NCBI GenBank assembly: GCA_964405325.1
Contig: CAYONM010000227.1
Coordinates: 1 to 5,981, forward strand
Length of the DNA stretch: 5,981 nt
Direction: 5' to 3'
Origin: CAYONM01 sp964405325
Lineage (GTDB): Bacteria > Planctomycetota > UBA11346
In this document: positions 5,957 through 5,981 of the stretch, in pieces
Layout of the letters: each line of letters opens with the position of its first letter
Position numbering within the stretch: position 1 is the stretch's first letter
The notes under the pieces: generated by a model
The model's input: the letters and a program-made list of their open reading frames with translations, nothing else
Database searches by the model: none
What the model was told of the DNA's origin: nothing
Position numbers and translations under genes: made by a program

Positions 5957-5981
5957 AGATCGCGCAGAGATTTTGTCGATC

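Overview
The window looks like ordinary chromosomal DNA from a GC-rich gammaproteobacterium. This is an inference from overall base composition, the style of the three proteins and a GlgP sequence of the proteobacterial type; nothing in the window fixes a genus. Three intact genes are present: a half-size ABC exporter on the minus strand (196-1962), an AraC-family regulator on the plus strand (2049-2933) and a glycogen phosphorylase on the plus strand (3275-5749). I see no tRNA, rRNA, CRISPR array, transposase, integrase or toxin-antitoxin pair.

Layout from left to right. Positions 1-195 lie beyond the 3' end of the exporter gene. They hold one copy of a 28-nt repeat (26-53) and an unrecognised open frame running off the edge. 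The exporter and regulator genes diverge from an 86-bp shared region (1963-2048), the usual arrangement for a regulator that controls its neighbour. Then comes a 341-bp non-coding stretch (2934-3274) packed with GC-rich inverted repeats. Some of these are mutually exclusive, and they end at a good ribosome binding site for glgP. After glgP there is an intrinsic-type terminator with an unusually long, internally folded hairpin (5779-5835). Two more hairpins follow (5848-5865 and 5872-5928), then the second copy of the 28-nt repeat (5929-5956).

How the parts may work together. GlgP releases glucose-1-phosphate from stored glycogen and appears to be a single-gene unit with its own leader and terminator. 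The AraC protein most likely controls the divergent exporter, itself, or both. Nothing in the sequence ties the exporter to glycogen metabolism beyond proximity. The proteins are conventional, with all key motifs intact. The more unusual material is non-coding: the structured glgP leader, the multi-hairpin region after glgP, and the inverted pair of 28-nt repeats. Each repeat copy lies beyond the 3' end of a gene, in the same sense as that gene's transcription.
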